Shown: positions 42,162-51,236 of the stretch, piece by piece
Position numbering within the stretch: the stretch's first letter is position 1
How the letters are laid out: every line of letters begins with the position of its first letter
Source: an uncultured Phocaeicola sp.
GTDB taxonomy: Bacteria > Bacteroidota > Bacteroidia > Bacteroidales > Bacteroidaceae
Assembly: GCA_948579315.1 (NCBI GenBank)
Contig: CAPAOL010000008.1
Location: forward strand, 1 to 64,000
Reading direction: 5' to 3'
DNA: 64,000 nt
Made by a program: the position numbers and the translations under genes
Notes under the pieces: model-generated
The model's input: the letters and a program-made list of their open reading frames with translations, nothing else
Databases searched by the model: none
What the model was told of the DNA's origin: nothing

Positions 42162-45100
42162 TTAAAACCATTTCTTATGCGCTTTTTCAGCGGCATCGTC
42201 TTGATTGCTCAAAGGTTGCATGGTAAAGCTGTATTGCCATTCGTGCGGAGTGATGGTATATTCCGGATGTACTTGCGCTCCCCAGGTATTATCTCCACCT
42301 ACCCCCATATGACGGTGGTCGATGTTTAACCATATCATGTCTTTCTTCATAATACTTCCACCATGACGGCGTTCGGTATTGAATGCTACATAGTCAATAT
42401 CCTCCAACGGGAAATTCCATGCGCTGACATTCAGCGGTTCCTCACCTGTGATTAACAGGCCTTCCCCTGCTTTATTACGCAATGCAACCCATCGTACATC
42501 GGTTTTGTTGCCGGTTTCCTGGGCACGGACATACGGATGGAATTGTTCCCATACTGTAGCGGTATAGAGCCCGATAGGATAACCCGTCTTGCGGTCTGCA
42601 TAGTTTTCTTGTGGTCCGCGGCCCAACCAGGTCATCACATCGTATTCTGCCGGAAGAATCATACGCATACCCAGGCGTGGTATTTCAGGAAGGGATTTGT
42701 TGCCGGGTACAAAGTGCATACTTACTTTGATTGCTCCATTGGGTCGTACTTGATAAACGGTCTGCAAAGTTGATTCTTGTGCTTCCAGTTTATAATTTAC
42801 AGTAACGGTTGCCAGTTGTTTGTTTGAATCTTCTTTCAGGTCGATACTTTGTAACTTGGCGTTCTTGCCTGCAAATTTCCAGATGCCGCAACGTTCCAGG
42901 TGGTTGTTGGCAACATCATTGTCGGTTAACGCACGCCAGAAATTGGGTTGCAATCCTTCTTTTATCAGATTCTTCCCGTTATATAAGAGTTCTGTCATTT
43001 CACCATCAGCAGTAGAGAATGCGATACGGAAGTTCTCTCCTGTCAAGGTAATGGCATCCGGAGTACGTTCGGTATTTACAGTTTTGTCTACTAGTTCCCG
43101 GGCAGTCCATGTAGCATTCAGCAGCCGTTCTCCTTCCGGATTCAGTTGCCATTGCTCCATGGCTACCTGATGTCCCTTCGGAACTAATGGGGCTTCCTTT
43201 TTGGTAAATGCTTCCAATTTCAGGAAGTATTCTTTTCCATCGTTAGGAATCAAGTTCATCGGGATAGTGATGAAGGTAGAAGAACGGGCGGCCATAACCG
43301 GGAAATCCATTTCACCGCTTTGTACAGCTTTTCCGTCTGTTTCTACAGTCCAGTGTAGTTTGTAATCCTCCAAACCGATAAAATCATGCCAGTTAGTCAC
43401 TTTAATTTGCTTGGTGGTAAAGGCAACCGGCTCAAAATGAATATATTGATATACTTTTTTCACTTCCCAGATGTGCGGATGAAGTGAACGGTCGGCAGCT
43501 ACCAATCCGTTGGCACAGAAGTTGGAGTCATTAGGAACACCCACGAAGCCCATATCGCCTCCGTAAGCCCAAATCTTGTTTCCGTTCTTGTCTTTGATAT
43601 CAAAAGTAGCATCTACCCAGTCCCATATGAAACCACCTTGCAACTGGTCATATTTATAAATCAAATTCCAATAGTCTTGCAGGTTACCTACACTGTTACC
43701 CATGGCGTGGGCATATTCACATAGAATCATCGGGCGTGCGTCGCGTTGGTTTACATGACGGCGGAGCGCCCAGACACGTGCATACATCGGACAATAAATG
43801 TCAGATTTGGCATCATAACCACCTCCTTCATATTGTACAGGGCGGGTAGGGTCAAACTTCTTGGTCCAGTCATATAACGTTTCAAAGTGTTTTCCGTAGC
43901 CGGACTCATTTCCCATTGACCAAGTGACAATGGCAGTGATATTGCGGTCCCTCAGCACCATGCGGCTCATGCGTTGCATAAACGGTACTTCCCAATCGGG
44001 ATTATTAGCCAGTGTGCCATCTTTATGCGCCTGCATACCATGGCTTTCAATGTTTGCTTCATCTACCAGATACAAACCGTATTCGTTACACAATGCATAC
44101 CATTCATAGCGGTTGGGGTAATGGCAAGTGCGTACAGCATTCAGGTTGAATTGTTTCATCAACTGAATGTCTTTTATCATGCTCTCTACGGTGATGGTAC
44201 GACCATGATGCGGATCGTGTTCATGGCGGTTTACTCCTTTAAACAATACGGCTACCCCATTTATCAGTTGCATGCCGTTACGCATTTCCACAGAACGGAA
44301 ACCGAAAGGCTGTGTGAATGATTCCAAGGCTTTTCCTTGAGCGTCGTAGGTGCTGACTACCAATGTATAAAGATTGGGTGTTTCGGCATTCCAAGGCAAT
44401 ATGGCCGGGAACAAGTGTTTCTGAGCGAATAAAGTATCTGTAGCAGAAGTTATTTCCTTTTTATGCTGGTAAATTACATTGCCTTTGTTCATAACCTTCA
44501 CTTCCACGGTTCCTCCCGGATGAGGCTTGTGGAGTGTGATATTCAGATTAAAATCTCCGTCTTTATAACCATTTGTCAGTCCGGCTACCAGTTTGAAGTC
44601 TTGTACACGGCTTTGAGGACGGGCATAGAGATATACATCGCGTTCAATACCGCTATATTTCCAGTAATCCTGATCCTCCAGGTAGGAACCGTCACTATAA
44701 CGGAAAACTTTAACGGCCAGTTTGTTCTTTCCGGCTTTTAAGAACGGAGTAATATTGAAATGAGCCGGAAGACGGCTGTCTTCACTGTATCCTGCCAATT
44801 TACCGTTTACCCAGCAATAAAAAGCGGACTCAACTCCTTCAAAATCAAGGAAGATATCCATTCCTTTCCAATGGGCCGGTACGGTAAATTCACGTACGTA
44901 TGCTCCTACCGGATTGTAATCGGTTGGAACATGAGGCGGATTGGCAGGGAAGGGGTAAGCTACGTCAGTATAGATGGGGGAGTCAAATCCTTGCAGTTCC
45001 CAGCTTCCCGGAACCTGTATGTCTTTCCAGCGTTTGGTGTTATACCCCATTTTATAAAAATCTGTTGGGCATTCCTCATTGTTTTTAGAGAATAAGAACT

Positions 45101-45338
45101 TCCAGGTTCCGTCTAGTGAAATGCGGCGTTCTGTAGCAGGGTTTACTGCAAAACGCTGGGCGGCAGGTAAAGCCTGTTGTTTCAGTGCATTGGCCTCATT
45201 CGTATAAGGAATGAAATGGGCATGGGCAGGTTCACGGTTTATTTCATTTATTTGTGGATTCTGCCAGGGCACATTTTCACCCCAGGCGGAAGCACAAACA
45301 AACAACAGTGTAAGAACAGTATGAAGAGAGTGTTTCAT
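42162..45338 (-). CDS. GH2 beta-galactosidase (LacZ-like), secreted
   Basis: This 1058-residue protein has a signal peptide (about residues 1-20, ending SAWG), then the five-domain layout of LacZ-type GH2 enzymes. These are: sugar-binding domain, Ig-like domain, TIM barrel, second Ig-like domain and a C-terminal beta-gal small-chain domain. The acid/base is E478 in WSMGNESGYG and the nucleophile is E541 in ILCEYAHAMGNS. FKGVNRHEHDP and VRTCHYPN are also conserved. It hydrolyses terminal beta-galactosides in the periplasm. In the PUL it lies after the LysO-type genes and before the GH63-like gene. Confidence 0.92.
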   Translation of the reverse strand: MKHSLHTVLTLLFVCASAWGENVPWQNPQINEINREPAHAHFIPYTNEANALKQQALPAAQRFAVNPATERRISLDGTWKFLFSKNNEECPTDFYKMGYNTKRWKDIQVPGSWELQGFDSPIYTDVAYPFPANPPHVPTDYNPVGAYVREFTVPAHWKGMDIFLDFEGVESAFYCWVNGKLAGYSEDSRLPAHFNITPFLKAGKNKLAVKVFRYSDGSYLEDQDYWKYSGIERDVYLYARPQSRVQDFKLVAGLTNGYKDGDFNLNITLHKPHPGGTVEVKVMNKGNVIYQHKKEITSATDTLFAQKHLFPAILPWNAETPNLYTLVVSTYDAQGKALESFTQPFGFRSVEMRNGMQLINGVAVLFKGVNRHEHDPHHGRTITVESMIKDIQLMKQFNLNAVRTCHYPNRYEWYALCNEYGLYLVDEANIESHGMQAHKDGTLANNPDWEVPFMQRMSRMVLRDRNITAIVTWSMGNESGYGKHFETLYDWTKKFDPTRPVQYEGGGYDAKSDIYCPMYARVWALRRHVNQRDARPMILCEYAHAMGNSVGNLQDYWNLIYKYDQLQGGFIWDWVDATFDIKDKNGNKIWAYGGDMGFVGVPNDSNFCANGLVAADRSLHPHIWEVKKVYQYIHFEPVAFTTKQIKVTNWHDFIGLEDYKLHWTVETDGKAVQSGEMDFPVMAARSSTFITIPMNLIPNDGKEYFLKLEAFTKKEAPLVPKGHQVAMEQWQLNPEGERLLNATWTARELVDKTVNTERTPDAITLTGENFRIAFSTADGEMTELLYNGKNLIKEGLQPNFWRALTDNDVANNHLERCGIWKFAGKNAKLQSIDLKEDSNKQLATVTVNYKLEAQESTLQTVYQVRPNGAIKVSMHFVPGNKSLPEIPRLGMRMILPAEYDVMTWLGRGPQENYADRKTGYPIGLYTATVWEQFHPYVRAQETGNKTDVRWVALRNKAGEGLLITGEEPLNVSAWNFPLEDIDYVAFNTERRHGGSIMKKDMIWLNIDHRHMGVGGDNTWGAQVHPEYTITPHEWQYSFTMQPLSNQDDAAEKAHKKWF

Positions 45339-45351
45339 GGTTATTGTTATT

Positions 45352-45954
45352 TTAAATAGAACAGAAAAGAGTCACAAGAAAAGGTACGCTGAAGTCTACT
45401 ACAAAGCCGTGAAATATAGAAACCACTACGAAACTTTGACCGGAATAGCGGGTGATGATGGGTAATGTTGTATCCATCGTAGTGGCTCCTCCGGCAGAAA
45501 TAGGGGCTAGATTGCCAAACCAGCGTACTAGCAACGGGGCAAAAAGCAAAGTGATAATCTCACGTGTGATATTGGATAATAATGCAATGGTTCCCAACTC
45601 CGGACCTTTATATTCTGTAATAAAGATACTGGATAGAGAGTAATAGCCGAAACCGGCACCTACTGCCATACAGTCTGTTACTGAGCGGTGCGAGAGAAAC
45701 AGACTGACCACTGCGCATCCTGCCAGTGTTCCCAATATGGTCATGACCGGTAGAAAGATCAGGCGGGGGTTTAATGAACGGAAATTACGTAAAGTCTGCG
45801 GATCATTACCTACACTGACTCCTACACTGAACATTAACGCACACAAGGCGTAGAAACTTAGCTTACTTTGTGTAAAGTCGTATGGAATAAGGTGATATAC
45901 CCCACAAAGAGCTCCCAGTACAAAGAATCCGACGATAATCAAACTTCCTTTCAT
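45352..45954 (-). CDS. LysO-type transporter, C-terminal half
   Basis: This 200-residue membrane protein has about six TM segments of the LysO (DUF340) family, known in E. coli as the lysine exporter. Blocks such as FYALCALMFSVGVSVGND, AVGAGFGYYSLSSIFI and GGATTMDTTLPIITRYSG match the family core. The single E. coli protein is here split into two overlapping genes (4-bp ATGA overlap at 45951-45954). Both halves look intact, so the split is probably functional. It lies 13 bp before the GH2 gene, inside the PUL. Confidence 0.85.
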   Translation of the reverse strand: MKGSLIIVGFFVLGALCGVYHLIPYDFTQSKLSFYALCALMFSVGVSVGNDPQTLRNFRSLNPRLIFLPVMTILGTLAGCAVVSLFLSHRSVTDCMAVGAGFGYYSLSSIFITEYKGPELGTIALLSNITREIITLLFAPLLVRWFGNLAPISAGGATTMDTTLPIITRYSGQSFVVVSIFHGFVVDFSVPFLVTLFCSI

Positions 45955-46232
45955 ACTTGTCCCTCCTTATTTCTTTTGTAAAGTACATACCATAAAGCCC
46001 ATGCTGCTGTAACACTGCCCAGCACTGCTGCCAAGGTGATGACAATGGCTTCCAACCCTATAGTGTGCAGACCATTGATAATTTTCTGATTGCCGCCTAC
46101 ATCTATACCCAATAAAAAGAGTAGCAACCAAATAAGAACGGTGATGACTTTGTGTATTCCTGAAAGCTTCTGCTTGCGAAGCAGGAAGCCGAGGAGCATC
46201 CCCGTGAGCATTAATCCAATAATTGTAAACAT
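45951..46232 (-). CDS. LysO-type transporter, N-terminal half
   Basis: This 93-residue protein has three TM segments. It opens MFTIIGLMLTGMLLGFLLRKQKLS and contains LLLFLLGIDVGGNQKII, the N-terminal part of the LysO/DUF340 fold. It overlaps the C-terminal-half gene by four bases and should form one transporter with it. It sits between SusD and the GH2 gene; an amino-acid exporter is an unusual partner in a sugar-utilisation operon. Confidence 0.82.
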   Translation of the reverse strand: MFTIIGLMLTGMLLGFLLRKQKLSGIHKVITVLIWLLLFLLGIDVGGNQKIINGLHTIGLEAIVITLAAVLGSVTAAWALWYVLYKRNKEGQV

Positions 46233-46346
46233 ATCTATGTCGTTTTATTTATAGGCAAAGATACTTCATTTTTAGATTACAAGGCGGTATCACTGTAGCG
46301 AAAACCGCCTTGTTGCCTAATTATATCTAACCAAAAAAGAAAATAC

Positions 46347-47864
46347 TTATTTTAAGGCATCATTAGCATTCAGCTCTGTAAGAGGAGTGGGGTAGAATGA
46401 ATTTTTGTCTTCATTGAAGCCTGTTCTTCCGGCAGCTTGCAGGGCTGAGAACAGTTTGCCCCAACGGCGGAGATCATACCAACGATAGTTCTCAAGAGGG
46501 AATTCAATCATGCGCTCGTGTTCAATTTGCGCGCGGACTGCTTCTTGAGAAGTACCTGTCATGGGTGGCATATCCCCGTGAACGCTTCTTACTTCATTGA
46601 TTAAAGGAATAGCTTGTTCGGGATGTCCCTGTTCATTCAATGCTTCGGCTTTCATTAACAGTACGTTGGCATAACGCATCAAAGGAACATTGATTGCAGA
46701 ATAGTTTTGGTTTAAACCTTCATAGGTCGAGGGCATGAATTTACGGAAGGCTACGCGTTCTTTGTTGTCGAACCAGTCATTATAGTCGTAGCCATAGACA
46801 CGTCCGTTACCATCGTTATAATAGTCACAATTAAAAAATAATGTTGCATACATACGCGAGTCATAACGTCCTGTAGTAGCCGTTTCCCCTTCTTTTTTGA
46901 ATTCACTAATCAATGTTTGACTGGGAAGAATCTCATCCCATCCCCCAAGTTCGGAAACACCGATCCATCGATGGAACTGAGTACGATAAGTAGCTCCGTT
47001 TGCAGAACTCATAGAGAATTGAATTTCAAAAATCGATTCTTTACTGTTCTTATTATCCCCGCTGAACATAGTGCTGAAATTATTAACCAGTTCATATCCT
47101 TTTACTTGGTTGAATGCTTCTATAGCACTGGCCAGATAAGAGTCTTTGTTGGTTGCCTCTTCATAGGCGCGTGTCAGATAGGCGAAACCAAGATATGCAT
47201 AAGCAGAACCGCTTGTGGCACGGCCTACATTATCAGCGTCACGTGTTGCAGGCAGACTGGTTGCACGTTTCAAGTCTTCAATGATGAAATTCCATGCATC
47301 CTCACGGGAAGAAAGGGGCTTGCTTAATTCAGCCGGGTCAGTGATATATTTATCACGAACTATGATTTCTTTCCAGTTCAATAAAAGTTGCATGTGGTAA
47401 TAAGCGCGGATAAAGTAGCCTTCATTGACCAATTGTTCGCGTGTTGCTGCATCTATATTCTCATCGGGTATTTCTGCGGTTTTTTCAATTACCTGATTAG
47501 CAAAACTGATGCCTTTATAGTAGCATTGCCAGTAATAACTGAACTGAGAGTTACCATTGGTGTAGGTATAGTTGCCTAATTCCACCCAGTTCGGGTAATT
47601 CAGAGCATCGCTTCCTAATTGGATAATATCTTCACGATAGGCTTCTACCGGCCATTTGATTTCCGGGAAAGACCACATGTCACCCGAATAAGTCATCAGG
47701 TAAAGTTGGGAGTATGCGGCGGCAAGTCCGGCTTCAGCATCAGACTGGTTACGCCAAAAACTGCTTGATGTCAACTGGTCAGGAGATTCTACCGTGAGAT
47801 AATCGTCACAAGCGCTAAATAAACTTGCAATGCAGATACTTGCTATGTATAATAGTTTCTTCAT
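46347..47864 (-). CDS. SusD/RagB-type glycan-binding lipoprotein
   Basis: This 505-residue protein has a lipoprotein signal (LFSAC, Cys 19) followed by acidic residues (DDYLTVESPDQ), then the SusD-like helical fold with TPR-like pairs. Typical blocks are FIRAYYHMQLLLNW, AYLGFAYLTRAYE and PLMRYANVLLMKAEALNEQG. The C-terminal segment has RMIEFPLENYRWYDLRRWGK. It binds glycan at the cell surface and acts as a lid on the SusC partner encoded 20 bp upstream. The ligand is unknown. Confidence 0.94.
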   Translation of the reverse strand: MKKLLYIASICIASLFSACDDYLTVESPDQLTSSSFWRNQSDAEAGLAAAYSQLYLMTYSGDMWSFPEIKWPVEAYREDIIQLGSDALNYPNWVELGNYTYTNGNSQFSYYWQCYYKGISFANQVIEKTAEIPDENIDAATREQLVNEGYFIRAYYHMQLLLNWKEIIVRDKYITDPAELSKPLSSREDAWNFIIEDLKRATSLPATRDADNVGRATSGSAYAYLGFAYLTRAYEEATNKDSYLASAIEAFNQVKGYELVNNFSTMFSGDNKNSKESIFEIQFSMSSANGATYRTQFHRWIGVSELGGWDEILPSQTLISEFKKEGETATTGRYDSRMYATLFFNCDYYNDGNGRVYGYDYNDWFDNKERVAFRKFMPSTYEGLNQNYSAINVPLMRYANVLLMKAEALNEQGHPEQAIPLINEVRSVHGDMPPMTGTSQEAVRAQIEHERMIEFPLENYRWYDLRRWGKLFSALQAAGRTGFNEDKNSFYPTPLTELNANDALK

Positions 47865-47884
47865 TTTCTTATTACTTTAAAGGA

Positions 47885-50800
47885 TTAGAATGTAAGTTGA
47901 GCTCCAACGGTGAATGAACGGGTAAACGGATAAATCAATTTATCAACACCGGTATTCAACACACTGGCACGAGAGAATTCAGGATCTATACCATCATAGC
48001 CTGTGATAGTGAACAAGTTTTCACCACTTACATAGAAACGCAGTTTCTCAATATAGAATTTCTGCATGAGTGATTTGGGTAAAGTATAACCTAACTGTGC
48101 CTGACGCAGACGGACAAAATCACCGTTTTCAAGGAATCTGTCTGATTCTTTCATGTTGCCGTTCGGATCTTGATATACCGCGCGGGGAACATCCGTATTT
48201 CTATTGTCAGGAGTCCATGCATTCAATGTAGACTTCAGCATATTTGATTTAGAATTCATTCCTTCATAGAAATATTTGTTTCCGTTATACAATTTGAAGT
48301 TCCATGCGCTGCCAAGTACGATTGAAAGATCAAATCCTTTATAGCCGAATGACAAGTTTAAGTTCGCTTCCAATGTCGGGATACCTGAGCCACAGTATTC
48401 TTTGTCACCGGCGTCTATGCTTCCATTACCATCTAAATCTTTAAAACGGATATCACCCGGTTGGGCATTAGGCTGTAATAATTGTCCATCCTTGTTTACA
48501 TGGGCATTTACTTCATCCATACTTTGGAAGATACCGTCTGTTCTATAAAGATAGAATGCACCGATAGGTTTGCCCACTCTGGTTTCTGTCGGGAAATGCT
48601 CCGTTCCATATTTCAATCCTTCACCCTGAAGAACTTGGTCTGCATCTGACAATTCAACCACTTTATTTTTGGTGGTGCTCATATTGAAACCGATATTGTA
48701 ATCAAAGTCTTTTATAGCATCTCCCCAGTTTAATTCAAGTTCGAAACCGGTATTGCGTATCTTTCCGACATTCAGGGTGGGGTTAGTCATACCTGCTGAA
48801 GGAGGTAGAACTTTTGTTATCAACAGATCTTCTGTTTGGTTATAGTAGTAGTTTAATGTACCGGTTAATTTGCTGTTAAAGAAGCCGAAATCGAAACCAA
48901 TATTTTTGGTATCCGTTGTTTCCCATTTCAAAGAACGGTTTTCCAATCCGCGAGCGATGCTTCCTGCCCATGCGTTATCACCGTTGCCTTTCACGTATCC
49001 TTGATACATTTCATTGTATGTACTAATCAGCGCAAGGAAGTCATAATATCCCAAAGCATTTTCATTACCTAAACGTCCCCAACTGACACGGAACTTCAAA
49101 TTATTCAATGCAATGTCTTTCGGGAAGAATTCTTCCTGACTGATTCTCCAGCCTAATGCCACTGATGGGAAGCAACCCCAACGGTTGTCTTTACCAAACT
49201 TGGATGAACCGTCATAACGTACAGTTGCCTGTACCAGGTAGCGGTCATTATAATTATAGTTCAGTCGGCCGAAGAAAGAGGCGCGGTTATATTTCCATTT
49301 TGTTCCGCTACCATCAAATGTGCCACCTGCTCCTGCACCTACAGTTGAGAAAGATGGATCAAGAAATCCGCCCGGAATTTCACTGGTTATCAATTTTCCG
49401 TCTTCTACTTTATAAACAGTGGTTTTACCTTCTACCCCAACAGAATTCCATGTATATTTGCGGGCAGTCATGGAAGTACCTGCCATTGCATTGACGTTGT
49501 GTTTTCCAAATGTCTTATTAAAACTTAATACATTTTCCCATACATGTTCCTCCCAGTATCCTGTGGTTTCGCTATGATAAGGATAGTCACGTTTGGCTTT
49601 TGGGTCGGCAACATAGGCCGGAGTATGATAAGTCTGACGTTGGTGCTCACCTCTGTATGCATAGCTTGTCTTGAAATTCAGCCATGGGGTGAAGTTCATG
49701 GTCAAGGCAACATTGGCTGTGGTATGATATTTTTTGTCGGTAGATTTTTCATAATGCTGGTCAGCCATAACATTACGGTTACTGGGCAGATCGTCAAAGT
49801 CACTTAAGCCGAAGCCATACTCTCTTGTATCATCATAGATAGGAACAAGCGGAGAAATCATGTACATTTCTTTAATGGAATATTCGGGTTGTTTGCTATC
49901 CGTAAATTTGAAAGCGATGTTAGCATCAATATCAAATATATATTTGCTCATGTGGAGTTTCAAACGTGCATTATCTTGACGGTAATTGTTACCTAAGAAA
50001 ATACCTTTTTCGTCAGCATGGTTATATGAAAGTGAATATTGAGCATTTTCAGAACCGCCACGGATGCTGAACATATAGTTTTGTGAAACACCACCTCTTA
50101 GCATGGCATCCTGCCAGTCTGTATCTATTCCTGTGTTTTTATTTACAAATGCGGGCATAGTAACCTCTGTATCATCTGGATACTGGTTCATGTAGTTCTG
50201 ATACATTTGTTTATGAACACTTTTGTATTCTTCGGCATTTAGCAGTTCCAGCTTTTTGGCTACGCTTGTAAAGCTTACATAAGTGCTGAAATCAATTTTC
50301 ATGTCACCCTTTTTACCGTTTTTGGTAGTTACGATAATGACACCATTTGCAGCAACCGAACCATAGATGGCAGCGGCTGCACCATCTTTCAGTACTTCCA
50401 TTGACTGAATATCTTGCGGATTCACATTTTCAATATCACCGGGAAAACCATCAATGATATAAAGAGGTTGGTTGTCACCAAACGTTTTGACACCACGGAT
50501 TTTAACCTGCACACCTGCACCGGCATTACCACCAGCCTTCATAATGTTTACACCTGCAATCTTACCTTGCAATGCTTCTGCAGGGTTGGTTGTGGTGCGC
50601 TTTACCAAATCGTCTACATCTACTGAGGAAATAGCACCGGTCATATCACTTTTCTTCATGGTACCATAGCCCACTACTACAACTTCATCCAGCATCTCAG
50701 TATCTTCTTTCAAAGTCACCCGGATGTTGGTCTTTCCGTTTACAGGGACTTCTTGTGTTGCATAGCCCACATAAGAAATAATAATAGTGGCTTTGGGGGA

Positions 50801-51013
50801 TACGCTTAATGCAAAGTTACCGTCAAAGTCTGTGATGACTCCGTTGGTTGTACCTTTCTCTACTACACTGGCACCAATAATAGGTTCGTTGGCAGCATCG
50901 GTAACCAGACCAGTCAGTTGAATCGTCTGTGCTAATGCACCGAAAGGAGTCATAAAAGCAAAGAGTAGAATCAATAACATGATTCTTTCCTTGAAATAAT
51001 TCTTTTTACTCAT
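47885..51013 (-). CDS. SusC/RagA-type TonB-dependent outer-membrane transporter
   Basis: This 1042-residue protein has a signal peptide (cleavage near FGALAQ), then a carboxypeptidase-D-like beta-sandwich (about 30-115, GLVTDAANEPIIGASVVEKG). A DEVVVVGYGTMKKSDMTGAIS TonB-box/plug junction follows, with the plug continuing AEALQGKIAGVNIMKAGG and a 22-strand barrel ending FTVGAQLTF. It imports oligosaccharides captured by the SusD partner. No N-terminal STN domain is present, so it is not coupled to an anti-sigma factor. That fits control by the upstream TPR/HTH regulator. Confidence 0.95.
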   Translation of the reverse strand: MSKKNYFKERIMLLILLFAFMTPFGALAQTIQLTGLVTDAANEPIIGASVVEKGTTNGVITDFDGNFALSVSPKATIIISYVGYATQEVPVNGKTNIRVTLKEDTEMLDEVVVVGYGTMKKSDMTGAISSVDVDDLVKRTTTNPAEALQGKIAGVNIMKAGGNAGAGVQVKIRGVKTFGDNQPLYIIDGFPGDIENVNPQDIQSMEVLKDGAAAAIYGSVAANGVIIVTTKNGKKGDMKIDFSTYVSFTSVAKKLELLNAEEYKSVHKQMYQNYMNQYPDDTEVTMPAFVNKNTGIDTDWQDAMLRGGVSQNYMFSIRGGSENAQYSLSYNHADEKGIFLGNNYRQDNARLKLHMSKYIFDIDANIAFKFTDSKQPEYSIKEMYMISPLVPIYDDTREYGFGLSDFDDLPSNRNVMADQHYEKSTDKKYHTTANVALTMNFTPWLNFKTSYAYRGEHQRQTYHTPAYVADPKAKRDYPYHSETTGYWEEHVWENVLSFNKTFGKHNVNAMAGTSMTARKYTWNSVGVEGKTTVYKVEDGKLITSEIPGGFLDPSFSTVGAGAGGTFDGSGTKWKYNRASFFGRLNYNYNDRYLVQATVRYDGSSKFGKDNRWGCFPSVALGWRISQEEFFPKDIALNNLKFRVSWGRLGNENALGYYDFLALISTYNEMYQGYVKGNGDNAWAGSIARGLENRSLKWETTDTKNIGFDFGFFNSKLTGTLNYYYNQTEDLLITKVLPPSAGMTNPTLNVGKIRNTGFELELNWGDAIKDFDYNIGFNMSTTKNKVVELSDADQVLQGEGLKYGTEHFPTETRVGKPIGAFYLYRTDGIFQSMDEVNAHVNKDGQLLQPNAQPGDIRFKDLDGNGSIDAGDKEYCGSGIPTLEANLNLSFGYKGFDLSIVLGSAWNFKLYNGNKYFYEGMNSKSNMLKSTLNAWTPDNRNTDVPRAVYQDPNGNMKESDRFLENGDFVRLRQAQLGYTLPKSLMQKFYIEKLRFYVSGENLFTITGYDGIDPEFSRASVLNTGVDKLIYPFTRSFTVGAQLTF

Positions 51014-51140
51014 GTGAATAAATTTTAAGGTTAATAATTGTTTTTCACATCGCTAAGTAATAGGTTGTATGTGCAAACTCCTAATTATTATACCCTACAA
51101 ATGAACTACAATGAATAAAAAAACTCTCTTTTTTAATCTA

Positions 51141-51148
51141 CAAATATA
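51141..51148 (-). promoter_or_regulatory. Possible -7 element (TATATTTG) before SusC
   Basis: On the minus strand TATATTTG lies about 130 bp before the SusC start, in a 220-bp AT-rich gap after the regulator gene. No matching -33 element was found, which would fit activator dependence. Confidence 0.35.
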
Positions 51149-51236
51149 AATGTAATATATTGATATATAGTGTTCTATATAAAGAGGTAATATCTACAAA
51201 ATGCTGTTTGATAAAAACTGTAAAAATATAGGTTCT

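Noticed and set aside
45352..46232. LysO halves as a frameshifted pseudogene
   Set aside because: The two parts overlap by ATGA, each has its own start, and together they cover the family without missing segments. A natural split fits better than decay.
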